A DNA stretch of 64,000 nucleotides from Coprinus comatus (lineage: Eukaryota; Basidiomycota; Agaricomycetes; Agaricales; Agaricaceae): NCBI GenBank assembly GCA_034638255.1, contig JAWPGT010000008.1, forward strand, positions 124,001-188,000, in the 5' to 3' direction. This document shows positions 25,108 through 37,435 of the stretch, in pieces. The notes beneath the pieces were generated by a model. That model saw only the letters and a program-made list of their open reading frames with translations, ran no database searches and was not told the origin of the DNA. Position numbers and translations under genes: made by a program. The first letter of the stretch is position 1; every line of letters starts with the position of its first letter.

Positions 25108-26208
25108 ATGGTCGCCCCGACTGGTGATTGCCCCATACTCGTATGGATGATATCTTTGAATAGGGAGTACACAAAAGAAGTGCGTCTCAAATCCTTACCA
25201 TCCACGTTCACATCTCAACCTTTATATCGAAGGAATACGACGCCTGCTATAATCTGGTTAAAGATACCCTTCCCCATGTCGAAATTAGCTACCACCCAAC
25301 AGATCCAGACAACTTTCGTGAGTGATACAAATGTGGTGAATATCTTAAACGTACTCAGCGAGTTACTCAACTACAATCAGGCAATCTGCTCACTAGCATG
25401 CTCCCACTTTTGATGATGAGGCATAGGCGCATACCGCGGATTAGATGGCGAGATTGTAAAACCCAGGAAGGAAAACATTGGGTTGAACAGGTACGCAACA
25501 CACCCACACATCCAACTGAGTATTCTTACAACCTCTCATAGGATGACCTTCCTCCTGAAAAATTCCTTGGCTCCATGATTGGATATCATTTAACCTATGA
25601 TCACTCACTGTGTGGAATGGCTATGACGCAAGGACCTCAGAAAAGAGTCATTAACATCGGTTTAGGAATCCTCATCATGAAAGTCCCAGGTAGAATGCAA
25701 CTGTCCGAGTATATTGAGTCGCTACAACGGAAGGTTCGTTTGATCGGGTCATAGTTCGTTCCCGATATACTAAATTAAAGCTTGCATTATCCTTTCATTA
25801 TGACAGCTGACACCATTGGAGCTTGCTTCCATAACTGCCGCACAGAATCCAGAAGCTGTTCTCAGACGGTTGTGCGTCGTGTTGACGTTGAAAGAATCAT
25901 ATCGTTCCGCCCTTGGTCACAAGGAAGATTTTAATTTGGCTCGTCTTGAATTTGATATGGATAACCAAGTTGCGAGTCTCGATGGACATGCTTTGACTGG
26001 TTGGGAATTCCGGATTTATCGAGCAAAATTAGGGGTTGCACGGGGTACTAGGCTTGTTGAAGAAGAATACCAGTGTTGTGTTGCCTTTTTCCGTGGTAGC
26101 GAAGAACTCAAATTCATCTGGCATGAATCCGCCAAAGAGTTGGAAACATGGGTACAATTCATCAACATTGATCAAATGACGAAGGTGATACCAAAACTGA
26201 CAGCCTAA
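25108..26208 (+). CDS. Sfp/AASDHPPT-type 4'-phosphopantetheinyl transferase homologue with altered active site (286 aa, 5 exons)
   Basis: Active PPTases move phosphopantetheine from CoA onto carrier proteins (fatty acid or polyketide synthases, Lys2). Exons 25108-25179, 25233-25317, 25381-25490, 25542-25733 and 25807-26208 join in phase with short GT-AG introns. Family landmarks in order: ILVWMISLNREYTKEEY, RNLLTSMLPLLMMRHR, KTQEGKHWV, GYHLTYDHSLCGMAM, MKVPGRMQLSEYI, LTPLELASI, LTLKESYRSALG, FNLARLEFDM and GWEFRIYRAKLG. Length and spacing match the human AASDHPPT type. Key residues differ: the metal-binding Asp of the VGIDIM motif is Gly131, the catalytic Lys four residues after the retained Glu183 is Ser187, the His of the VSH motif is Tyr108, and the Trp before LKES is Leu. 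The protein is probably not a normal transferase. It converges on the permease gene 300 bp away. Confidence 0.85.
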
Positions 26209-26507
26209 TAGTTGCAACAGTTATTACGACACAGCATACTTCGTAGTTCAAAAACCTCATAACTATCTTATGTCATTTTCTGCATTGTGTATAATACAAA
26301 AACTTTCAACAAAGTAACCACACGCTGCAGGCAAGTACTCCAAATACTTGGATTCGTACTAGATCCTGAATCTCTCGTGACTCGTCTATATTTATCATTG
26401 ATAAAAAAACTGACTACCTTAAAATAGGACATATAAGCTCATAAGTACAAAGGTGTTCTTTCCATGTTACTTGCAGAGTCAAACTATCAACGATTTTGTG
26501 ATATTGA

Positions 26508-29157
26508 TCACTGATCCGGCAATGGTGGGCCTGCGTAATGTTTACGACCATCTATATCAGATTATGAGCAATACACACATACAAATATATTCGCAGGGGT
26601 ATATCAGAGCTCGGATAAACTTACTAATGAGATACCAAACAGCGCTGATAAGGGCGAACCCGACAAATACTACCGAGGCATAGTCTATTTCATCGGTAGG
26701 AGTAAATGAATATGTTGAGTAAAGGACTAAAGAAGCATACTGCGGGGGCGAAGAAAACTCACTCATAGAGATGGGTGTCACTGGTATAACAGCAGGCATG
26801 GAGAATAAAACCATTTCAAATAGGACCCACATGACTGCCACATAGTTGATTAACGTTCCCCAACGCCCGAGACTATACGGAGCATCCTTTATGAAACGAC
26901 GTCTGTTGATCAAGGACAGGAGTACTGGCATCGCATAGCTAGCCCCTAAGCAAATGACCCCAACACCCACAAATGCATTAAACGCAGCAGTTGATCCAAG
27001 ATAGATTAATCCGAGGAGTAGCTGTACCGCAGTAGAGAGAATGTATGCATTTAAGGGTACTCCTGCTATCGAAGTACTGTAATGGACCTTGGCGAAGAAC
27101 TTCGAATATGGAATAGCTCTGTCTCTGGCGAAACTCCATGTTGCTCTTGAAGCAGCGCAACATATTGATATGGCACAGAAAACACCGATCATGAACACTT
27201 GATGAGCAATTTAGCGCACCCCATGATTTGCTCTGTCCATTAAACGTACCAATAAACCACTATAATATCAAGTTACTTCATCAATTGCATGTTTGACAGG
27301 AACCTAACAACAATTACCATTGCAAATCCACCTCCATTGGATCCCATGACAGTCGTAAAGAGAACGCCTATCGGTTGTCCACCAGGAACTTGAAGATGCG
27401 TAAGCCTTTTATATTCATCATAAAGTTTGATAGCCCACCAGAAAGAAGCATTGCAATATCAGGCAATGTGAATACAATAGGAAGTAGAAACAGCAGCCCA
27501 GTAATAACCCCAATGGGAATAGAACATGCTATTGCGACAGGTACATCTCTCGCAGGATTACGAACCTCTTCACACATGCTTGTGACTGTTCAACAGCACA
27601 ATTAAGCTCCATATGCACATATAAAATATAGAAGGCATACTCATGCCAATGGCGGAATAAGTGTACGCTGGAATGTAATGATTATTAGGTTGGAATGATA
27701 TATCAACGTCAGAAACTTGCCAGGCTGTTAAAGATTGGCGTTCGGAAGATGACAGCAAACGTGATTAATGACTCTACGTATAATCACAATATTTAACTCA
27801 CCGGAAGCAGACCAATAAAGAAGGACCACCCAGGTGTCCATCCTGAAGCTGATGGGTCAAAAGATCCTAGAGCAAACGACGCCGAATGACGCCCTGCTGC
27901 CGCCTTTGTTGACAAGCATATAAGCATAACTATAACATAAGGCTTTTAGAGAAAAGGCAATCGGTTTAGTGCTCTCCACTCACCGATCATTCCCAAAACT
28001 GTCCACACCCCTGACAGAATCTATCACACAACCGGAAATGAGCATTCGCCATGGTAAACCGTTGATACATAACCCGAGTGACCAATTATACTCACGTCTA
28101 CGGTTGGTAGCAACTCATTGCAAAAGACCCCGAAAAGTGTTGCGAACACGGTCACAGCTAGAAATATTAAATCTATAAACAAGTTTTGACAAAAAATAAT
28201 TAAAAATCATGATTGATATGGTTCACATAACGCAAGGAAAGAAAAACCTACAGGTTTGCCATACCGTAAATATGAAGTCGGGATGGTAAATTCCTATGCC
28301 TGAAACAAGCAACTGCGCAGTTCCCTGAAAATAGTGTAATTTTTCGCCGGTATCAGAAACAAAAATAGAAATAAACCACATAACCATACGTACGAAGGTG
28401 ACAGACAGGGATATCGACCACACTCCAACCATCGTCAACCAGCCATTTATCCATGAAGATATAACTTTATAACGGGGCGGTGCAAGACGGAATGTCCAAT
28501 AATAAGCACCGGCCGAGGTAGGATAAACTGAGCAGATTTCGGCTAAAGAGAATGCGAGAGCTTGAGTGAAGACTGAAACCATGGCAAATCTGTGTATGGG
28601 CCAAGAAAGTTATGCATGAGCCAAAGCTCGATGAAATCAAGAAAAACTTACCCCCAAACCATCACAGCTGGACCGCCTGCTATGATCGCAGTAGCAATCG
28701 GTGCCCCAAGACCGTATGCTATACGTAACATAACTAATTATTTCATGTTCGGCGAAATTGAAGTTAGAATGGAAGAACTCACGAACTGCCATGATGGCTA
28801 GGCGTAGTAGAAATGTCAAGTTTAGCATACACCATTCTTGTAATCAATCAGGTTAGCCCTACATAGAGTCACTACTTGCTGTTTAGTGTTAAGGAAAGCT
28901 AAAAATATGATTGAACGCACTAAATAATGCATGGAAAACCCCTCTATTCTGTCTTCCAAGTCGAATGTTGGCCATAAATAAATTGTTGATCAAATATATG
29001 CTCTCACCCGGGGAAGTTCTTGTACATATCCAAGCTCCTTCAATCCCTGAACAGCATCTACAATTGTAACACTAGCCATGCTACCACTTCTGGACTCCCT
29101 ATCGCTTTTATCAATAACACCTACATTGGTTATATCCCCAGACTTTTCAGACCCCAT
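26508..29157 (-). CDS. APC-superfamily amino-acid/GABA permease (fungal UGA4-like)
   Basis: A multi-exon minus-strand transporter expected at the plasma or vacuolar membrane with about 12 membrane helices. Start at 29157 (MGSEKSGDITNVGVIDKSD). Landmarks: NRGVFHALF, IMAVPYGLGAPIATAII, the conserved AGGPAVMVWG, LAEICSVYPTSAGAYYW, GTAQLLVSGIGIYHPDF, YTYSAIGM then CEEVRNPARDVPVAI, AISICCAASRATWSFARD, GVPLNAYI, NRRRFIKDAPYSLGRWG, and the end GRKHYAGPPLPDQ. One exon is only 10 nt (27250-27259, encoding the middle of MWFIVFMIG). The join before YTYSAIGM does not fit perfectly in phase (donor near 27803), the only weak spot. Substrate cannot be fixed from sequence: amino acids or GABA by family, choline possible. 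Confidence 0.88.
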
Positions 29158-30287
29158 TGAGCTCTTGAGATACGAAGATGGTAAATGTGAAATGTTCCTT
29201 CCTAAAAGTGTAAGTTGACGGGGTAGAAAAGAAAAGAAACGAAACAGTATTTGAGTCTCAAGATTTGTTATCTTAATACTCCCAAGTCATCAATCTCACC
29301 CCAACGAGAGCGTCCAATCGCCGCTAGAACATTGTGACTTGATTATCATGAGGCTTCTCAAGTGCCACCAGCCCATTGAGTTGAGCTTCTTGACTGAAGA
29401 GCTCTTGACGTGGGAAGTAGACATATCTGGCTTCACTGTCACTTCTAGAAATGGGCTGGCTAACAGCATTTCTAACGTTGAATCATGGTTCGAGCTTCGA
29501 GATTACCAGGCTTATCTCTAACCTTCAAAAGAGTAGCATTCTCATGAACGGTAGAAACGAAGCATACGCGGAGTTGTACTCATTGTGAGGGAGCGGTTCA
29601 CGTGGTGCAATGTCAACAAAACTCTTCTTCAATTCAATCTGTATGATGTTTTGTTTTTGAAGCTTGAAGGGTTTGAGGATGATTGATTATCAGAACAAGC
29701 TATTGAATATTTGAGCTACAAGGTTGCAAACCTTGCGGTTATCCAATGGGGTAAGAATTGAGAGGTAGTGTCACACCCAGGTCACAAGTAGTCACAGTCA
29801 AGGTACTTAAGTTACGCCAAACTTATCCTCTATTCCAACGAAGAGCAATTGACTCCAAGCGTTGCCAAAACTAAGAGCATCACGCTACACATGAGACTTA
29901 TGGATGTACTTTCTTTACCATCATGTCGGAGTAATAGTAGTATGTATGATAAGATGGCTTTTCAAACTTAATCTTCACATGCTTCGGAATTGTAATACCA
30001 AGTATACCCGCACACAAGGATACCCCGAAAGTGTTTGGGTTATGGATTTCTTACTGTATATATCATGTCGAAGTGATCAACTCAAAAATGTATCTTCGAT
30101 AAAAGGAAAAATATAAGTCCGGTAGATAAACTAATGGTATAAACTACACTGCCAATATAGGTAGTTCTTTCTACGACGACAGGTAGAGGCCCGTTATGTA
30201 AATTAAAACTAGTCCTTATAGGAGTCATGAAAGGTCTGTCTACCATCATTGTCCATAAAATCCATCCCCTCACTACCTATCACATGC
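29158..30287. other. intergenic, permease promoter side
   Basis: Region between the permease start and the GH79 gene end. No gene recognised; short open frames only (29339-29521, 29904-30116, 30082-30273) without family signals. Confidence 0.45.
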
Positions 30288-32759
30288 TCAAAGTCTCCTA
30301 GCCATCATGATTGCTCCCAGAGCAAGACATAACACAACACTTAATCCAGGAATATGCGCTTGTAGCCCTTGGGCTGCACTAACGCTACCCTTACTCGTAC
30401 TGCCCAAATGTCCCTGCATACCTCCATGTCCGTTGGAGGTTGCCAAAACAAGAGGATCGACAGTCACAGTGTTAAAGGTCTTAGTTCTTGCCGTTGTAGC
30501 ATAGGTGGTGGAAGCACCGCCTTTATCTTCCGTCAAGGTATTATCACCTAGGAAAACAAGGGCCGCTGATGGTGCGTAGACTTTGATGTTGCAGATTCCG
30601 TTGTCGCATGGGACAGTGATGACCTCTTCTATGCCATCTGGGCGACCATCGGAGGCAAAGTGATCACCAAATGTCTGGGTAAATAGGTATGAGATCAGCA
30701 TATTAAAAATCAACATAATGCTCGTACCTGGTTGGCCCAAGTAAAGTTTCCCTTCTGAGAAACACTATTCGCACGGAAATACCTACAAATCGTCGCTTGA
30801 TTGGCTTGAAATGTTTTAATAAAATTACAAGTACTTACTTGACTTTGACGGAAGTTGGGGTGGTGCTTGGGGTACCAGTCTCCCCACCACCAATCGAAAT
30901 AGATGCAGTGACGTCACTATTACCACTAGCGTCCGATACGTAGTTGATTAATAGAACACGGACAGGTTTGCCATCCTCATAAATAGCATATCCGGGTGTG
31001 TAATCACTATTGGAGTTTACTTGTAGATCAAGGACTTGTGCTTTGCTTGAAGGACCAAGAGTCTCAGCTGTAATAAGTGCAGAATAGTAAATAGGCCCGA
31101 CAGTCCATTGGTGGAACTCAGATTGATTGGTGGGAGGTGCTGAATTGCCTTTTAGCCTGTTGCAAGGATCCAAGTTACAACATTGACTTACGTGTAAAGG
31201 GCTACATAAATGAAAACATTGACATTTAGTCACACAATCACATTGCGATTCATTTAAATAACTTACGTTATAGAAGACATTTTGACCACCAACATGGAAC
31301 AAGGCACCGGTGAAGTTGCTATATGCTAAGGTCATGGCATAATCCAATCCCCACAAGCCCGCGCCGAAAGAATCACTGATTCCCGCAAAACCTCCACAAG
31401 AAGCAGTGTTGGTTTCAAACATCATGAATGGCTTTCCCTTAGTCTGTGCATATGCCGTCGAAGAGAGGTAGGGCGAGACGAGTTGCTTTCCCGAGTGTTC
31501 ACCGTTATGAAGGAGGTACTTAGGGAACTCGTCTTGAGAATGCCTTTCTGTTCCTACGCCGTACTGAGCGAAACAATTGTCACTTGGGTATCTAGAGACA
31601 GTTTAGTTGGGGGCCTGATGTAGTTCTGAAAACACTAACCGTTCGACCGCGAGAGAAATCAGATTTTCGGAATAAGCATCAACAAAACCAGTGTCCCAAA
31701 CTGCCTGAGGTTGCCAGTTCATAGCGATATTAGGGCCAATAAGTAAGTTACGATTCTTGGCATTAGCTTCGTTATTCATGGCTTCAAGCAGCAGGCCAAA
31801 TTCGTTGAAGTATGAGTTCTGGTCATATCCTTCAGGACGATGTCCGTGGGCCAAGTAGAGATCAGGTTCGTTGGCTACTTGAATACCTTTCAAACGATCA
31901 CCCAGAATCGCTTGTCCCCTCTCCGCTATATCAAGATTAAAAACAGGGACATCAAAAAAGGGGATACCTGAGTTTTTGGTGGTGAGCAAGACGTTGCATT
32001 TGTAAAGGAAGCTAGACCAACCAATGTACCAGTCAATATTTACGAGAGTCGAGATATTGGCCATGAGGTATAGAAATTCAGGCGTGAAAATTAGGGGCGG
32101 TGTTTGAGTCTGTAGATTGGTGATTTAATTAACTCGACCTATAAGCAACATATGGTAGAAACGTACAGGGTTTGTTACACCGCTTAGATCCTTTTCGAGG
32201 ATGCGACCATCTGGAGTACTCTCAACCAATTTAGCAGTTTCTTGTGTATTTCCACCAACTCGAATATGAACACTTCCAGCGCGTTGGACGAGGTTGGACA
32301 TTAAATTGAGGAAAGGAACCTGAATGAAGGAGCTAATAATATACTGGTTAGGAACCGCTCACTCGACGTAGGTTTGTATTGTAACTCACGAGTTTTTGCC
32401 GACTAACGAGCATGTTAATAAATATCAATAAATGACTGGATGATTTACTCACAGACTTGATTGACAACCGACATTTCAACGGAAAACCCAAAGAAACGAC
32501 CTTGTTGAGGAATAGATATCCCTTGGGTGCCCTCATTGAATAGTTGGATGTTGAAGTTTTTGTTAAGGTCTGTAGGTGGAGCCGGAGCTTCTAGGATGGT
32601 TGGATCATATGCAGCTGAGCCTGTATAGCTCGCAGCAGCTGCGGTTGTGGTTTGAAAAGGATTTTGTCCCTGTTGATAGTAAACGGTAACGGAAGCCTTG
32701 GCAGTTCCAAGCAAATGCATAAATGAGCCAAGACTCAGGGCCAAGCGAGAACACCTCAT
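30288..32759 (-). CDS. secreted, GPI-anchored glycoside hydrolase family 79 protein
   Basis: GH79 contains beta-glucuronidases and heparanase-like enzymes; fungal members act on glucuronic-acid side chains of wall or plant polysaccharides. The start MRCSRLALSLGSF opens a signal peptide. Landmarks in order: GRFFGFSVEMSVVNQV, NSSFIQVPFLNLMSNLV, IRVGGNTQETA, TPPLIFTPEFLYLMANIS, DWYIGIPFFDVP, IQVANEPDLYLAHG (acid/base Glu in NEP), FMMFETNTASCGG (nucleophile Glu), ALFHVGGQNVFYN, and a beta-sandwich with DYTPGYAIYEDGKPVRVLLINY. The C-terminus has a Ser/Gly spacer and a hydrophobic tail (LSVVLCLALGAIMMARRL), typical of GPI attachment. All exon joins checked stay in frame, including a 13-nt exon at 32390-32402. 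It is head-to-head with the acyl-CoA oxidase gene across 1 kb. Substrate is not deducible. Confidence 0.9.
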
Positions 32760-33757
32760 CCTAGTCGGTTGCCAAGGCCTGTGCCAAGATGTGCAGGATT
32801 ATGTAGAAATTAGAAAGAAATAAGAAGAAATGAGTCGCAGAAACGATTGTGGAGGTCTGTGTGCAATGAAAGGCTACAGCTGGGCAGAAGGAGCTTGACA
32901 ACCGCCACTTTCTCACGCATCTAGCTTTCACACACTACGCAACGCACATGGTTCAAACACTATAGTTTCGATAGAATAGCTACAGATTTCAACGCTTCAA
33001 CGGTAAAACCTTGGGAGACACTACTTTTATTTATTTAATAACCTAACTTGGTCGGTAATTTAATATTCTACTTCAGGAAATTAGTAATCATTTTCAATTG
33101 ATTTTTTTTAAAACCAACAAACATGTGGAGTGACATTCGCTTGCCCTCACTGAGCTCTAGACTGCCCAGCCTGAGTAACTTTCCGAATATTCCGAATAAT
33201 CGTTCAAAATTATGATTCAAAGAATTCAACTTGGGGATACTCGTCCTTGTGTGTTCAAGTGTTGTTTAAGTACAACAATTGAATAAATAGCGTAAGGGTC
33301 CCAAGTTTATATCTATACACATTACTCCATCCTGAGTTTCTTGCGAAAATATTGTTTGCCGGTAGTATCAACTCCAGAGAATCAACCGTTTTAAATCGTC
33401 AAATTTTATTCCTGTACTGCCTGACAATAGAAGGCTCCCAATACTCCATGATACCACAAGTCATTTGCATTGTGAATTTGGACCAAGTGTCCACTTTTCA
33501 GGTGTACTCAAGCAAATCTCAAGTTCACTCCAGTGCATAATTACCAATTAAGTACTAATCTGAGATCTCCAGACTTGGTCTGGTCTTGCCTCGTCTAAAA
33601 TCAATAGAAGTACATAGTGCCACGTGAGCAAATTATATACTCGGCAGTCGGCCATGGTCTGTACCGTAAGGGGTCCCATGATATGGGGTCAAACATCTGT
33701 TTTTTGGTGTTCATTATATCAGACACGCTTTGTAGGAGTTACTCCTCGTAGACCACC
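32760..33757. other. divergent promoter region between GH79 and acyl-CoA oxidase
   Basis: About 1 kb between two outward-facing starts, so it must hold both promoters. I see no gene in it. No TATA or regulatory motif stands out clearly enough to claim. Confidence 0.5.
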
Positions 33758-36425
33758 ATGACTTCCATCGCGTATGATATCAATGCACAAACCGGCATCG
33801 ACATGGAGGACGCGAGGCGGAAAGCAACCGTTGATGTTGAACTTGTCCGGGATTACATTCACAGTATGTTTTTAGATGTCCCGGCTCCTATTACCCCGCA
33901 TTCGTCATGCTACCCGAACTGATTCCTTCTTTCAGATGGACGCGGCGAATGGGAGAAACGCAAGAGTGTTCTTGACGTCCTTGGTAATGACCCTGTCTTC
34001 GACAAGACCCAACGGTATATACTGCATCTACTTCTCACGGTTTCTTTTAGCTCAAGAAATGCGTTCCTAGTGATTTCTTGCCGAGAACTGAACGCTATAC
34101 GCGTGGAATAGCCCTAACGAACCGTGTATACGAACTACAGGACATTCATAAATGGTCCCAACAACAAGCAAGTATCGCCATTAATAGCATAGACGAGAAC
34201 TTGCCTATTGGCCTACACAATGTCGGTATGTAACCATCTATATCTGAAAATATGTTTTGCCTAACCTTTGTACAGCATTCCAACCAGTTCTCATGTCCCA
34301 AGGATCCCCCGAACTAATTAAAGAATATGGAGCACTCATTGCGAACCGTGGAATTCTTGGTTGTTACCTTCAAACAGAATTAGGCCATGGCACTAATGTT
34401 GGTCGCTTGGAGACAACTGCTACCTATATAGCAGATACGAAAGAATTTGAGATCAATTCTCCAACCCTCACTAGTAGCAAATGGTGGATTGGTGGTCTTG
34501 GAAAAACAGCCACGCATGGCGTAGTCCAAGCAAAGCTGATCCTCGGAGGAAAGGATTATGGACCACATTTGTTCTTCGTTCAGTTGAGGTCCTTAGGTGT
34601 GTTAAACGATATATTCTCACAATTGTTGAACTTACCTGCCCAAATAAAGAGAACCATAAAGTTCTTCCTGGCATTCTTATTGGAGACATTGGTCCTAAGG
34701 CATTAAACGGTTTCGTCGCTGTGGACAACGGATTTGCTCGTTTCGACCACGTTCGGATTCCCAAATCTCAAATGCTTTCCAAGTTTGCTCAAGTGACGGA
34801 TGATTCACAATATGTACAACCACCACATTCGAAACTGAGCTACGGTGGAGTAAGTTTCCTCAATTTCTGATGACGACCAATTGATCTAACTCTCATCCGT
34901 AGATGTTGTTTATCCGCGCTAACATGGTCACTGGTGCTGGTTGGCTTATGGCTAAAGGTATGTATAGAACGTATAGTCCGATTTAAATGCACTAACTGGT
35001 ACATCTCCACAGCCGCCACTGTTTCAATCCGCTACGCCACCGTTCGGCGACAAGGACAGAAAGGACCTGATGGAAAGGAATACCAGATTATATCATACCC
35101 TTCAGTTTATAGTCGTCTTCTTCCTATTCTATCGCATGCTTATGTATTCATTCATCTTGGAAAAACTATGGTTCGTTACCCCTTCCATGCCGAGAAACCC
35201 AGATCATTGATGTATTATATTAGATTCAATCTTTCGAACAAATGGCGAGCCGCCTTCAGAAGGGTGATACTTCACTTCTTGCGGAAATGCACGCTACAAC
35301 CAGTGGTCTCAAGGTTCTAGTTTCTGCATCTGGTATCCAAGACGTTGAAGTAGCAAGGCGTTCAATGGGTGGTCATGGTTATAGTGCTTTCTCGGGTCTT
35401 GGTCGCCTTTATGCAGACTATCTCCCGAGTGCAACGTAGGTATATTTACCTATAAAGCAAGGCTTGATATGCTAACCCTATTATGACAGGTATGAAGGCG
35501 ATAATTTCGTTCTAGATATGCAAGTGGTCCGCGCCTCGTTGAAATCTTACGCGAAGATTCTCAAAACCCAAGATATCTCGAACCTCTCACCATCAACTTC
35601 ATATCTCCGTCTTCTTGTTTCATCAGATAAACCTCCTGTTTGTGATGCTTGGAAAGATCCTGCAACTTCCATCTTACTTCTAGAATGGAGAGCAGCATTA
35701 CTTGTACGTGAACTGGCTCAACATTTCCAGGAACCAGATGCATCTGCTGCACAACGTGTTGCAAAAGCTGTTACAGAAGCTTATGTTGCCGCTCGTGTTG
35801 GTGAGATCATTGTGGGATTACCGGAAGCGTTTGAAGGAAGGGAGAAAGAAGTCAAGATTTTGGGTAAACTTTACCTTTTGGTATGTGTTTTTTCTTCTTC
35901 CCCTCAATCTTCTCTTATGAGCTCGATGTACATGTACTGATTTCACATGAAAAAATAGTATCTTCTCACAACACTCGAAGCTGGCCTCGTCGATCTGCTT
36001 TCTTTTGGAGCCTTAATCAATTCTAGCGATACTCAAAACGACGTTACTCGGTCACTACGTTTGACAGTTAAGGATGTCTGCCTTGAATTAGTTCCCGAGG
36101 CTATCGGTCTTAGCGATGTCTTCTCATTCACAGATTGGGAGTTGGACAGGTAATCATAGATCCTATTATAGCATTTAAGTTGTACATATACTGATTGGCA
36201 TACAGTGCCTTGGGTATCTATAATGGAAAGGTATATGAAGAACTATGGAACAGGGCACAGAATGAACCGTTAAATCAAACCGAGATACCTGAAGCATACG
36301 AGGTATGTCTGGATGTTCCATTCCAAGAAACTGGGTCTTACACTAACCGATTCTTTTAGAAATCTATTCTACCGATGCTCCAACGTGGTCAACGTCAAGC
36401 AGCTGCATTACGCACCAAACTTTAA
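33758..36425 (+). CDS. peroxisomal acyl-CoA oxidase
   Basis: Catalyses the first step of peroxisomal fatty-acid beta-oxidation: FAD-dependent oxidation of acyl-CoA to trans-2-enoyl-CoA with hydrogen peroxide release. Multi-exon plus-strand gene from MTSIAYDINAQTG. Landmarks: FDKTQRDFLPRTERYTRG, LTNRVYELQDIHKW, QTELGHGTNVGRLETTATY (flavin/substrate region), SKWWIGGLGKTATHGVVQAKL, HKVLPGILIGDIGPK, GFARFDHVRIPKSQML, MVTGAGWLMAKA, ATVRRQGQKG, LLAEMHATTSGLKVL, RRSMGGHGYSAFSGLGRLY, and YEGDNFVLDMQVVRASLK. The C-terminus RQAAALRTKL ends in TKL, a variant of the peroxisomal PTS1 signal (S/A/C-K/R-L). Frame is intact through every join I checked, including the short second intron whose acceptor (TTCCTAG near 34070) restores QRDFLPRTERY. 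Several family copies are usual in mushrooms. Confidence 0.93.
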
Positions 36426-36712
36426 TTGTTCTTTTCTCAAGTATATATATATATATATCACCAGGACCTTATGTAAGTACCTAAATAGCAAGCGAGTATG
36501 GAAGGCATGTTGTCGAGATAAATATATATAGTATGCAGTGTACAATGTGGGGCTACTACAGTGTACTATGACTTAAATCCCCCCAACACATAACGAAGTA
36601 TAGAACAACCCCCGCCAAAAATAAAAAGGGCAGCAAAAATAAAAACAAAAGCGAGAGAGCGAAATGAGAGACATGGATGAAAGGCATAAGAGGAGAAGGG
36701 AGAAGGAGCTTA

Positions 36713-37435
36713 CTACAAAGGTAACTCCAATCTAGCGAAAGAAGAGTGACCATGTAATAGTCTATCTTCTTTGTAATCTTCGCAGAAGTGATTGAAATCA
36801 CGACGGTTGAGCATTTGTTGGGCGGTACGTGAATCTTCTTCAAGATGTTCGAGATAGCAGTTATTGAACATCCAAATTGTTTCAATCGCTTGACGGGTAA
36901 GAGGTTTCCCGTCTTTTCTGATAATGGTGATCTAGAAGAAGTGGAAATCATTAGCATTTTGCTTCAAAGCCCCAAAGCTTTAACAGGCCTCGAGGCTGTT
37001 CATTTTTCTCTTGGATGATGTAAATAAGCACTCACACTCCCAGGTTGATCACGGAATCTATATAGAAGTTCAAGATTAATGAAGGTGGGGTAAGATCAGT
37101 ACATTGTCACACTCCCTGACACCAGAGAAAAGAAAGAAAGGAAAAAGAAACCAATAAAAAAATATGACTTACTCAGAGACCGTCTTTCCATTTCTATCAA
37201 TCATCAAAGTAGCACCAATCTCATTATTCAACCCAGCATCACTTAAATCCCTTTGAGAATCATGTCTATACACGATTAAAGGTAATCCAGTGAGTTTTGA
37301 GATTGGAGCGAGAACACCATGGGTGTAAATAGGATGATGAATGTCGACTTGAATAACACGGAATATACCACCACCGTTACGACGTTCTCGGTTACAGTTG
37401 ATTATGATTCCTGTTACTGTGTTTTCGACGGGCAT
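36713..37435 (-). CDS. small basidiomycete-type protein of unknown function (about 165 aa)
   Basis: Three minus-strand exons; the first is 37435-37173 and the joins keep phase. The start MPVENTVTGIIINCNRERR is followed by GGGIFRVIQVDIHHPIYTHG, LAPISKLTGLPLIVYRHD, FRDQPGS, ITIIRKDGKPLTRQAIETIW, RRDFNHFCEDYKEDRLL and an end at RLELPL. The sequence looks globular and, from memory, resembles proteins seen widely in Agaricomycetes but with no assigned function. No signal peptide or membrane segment. It is convergent with the acyl-CoA oxidase gene, 287 bp apart. Confidence 0.7.

Noticed and set aside
34010..34075. Apparent frame conflict in acyl-CoA oxidase before LPRTERY
   Set aside because: Using the later acceptor TTCCTAG gives QRDFLPRTERY in frame; the gene is intact here.
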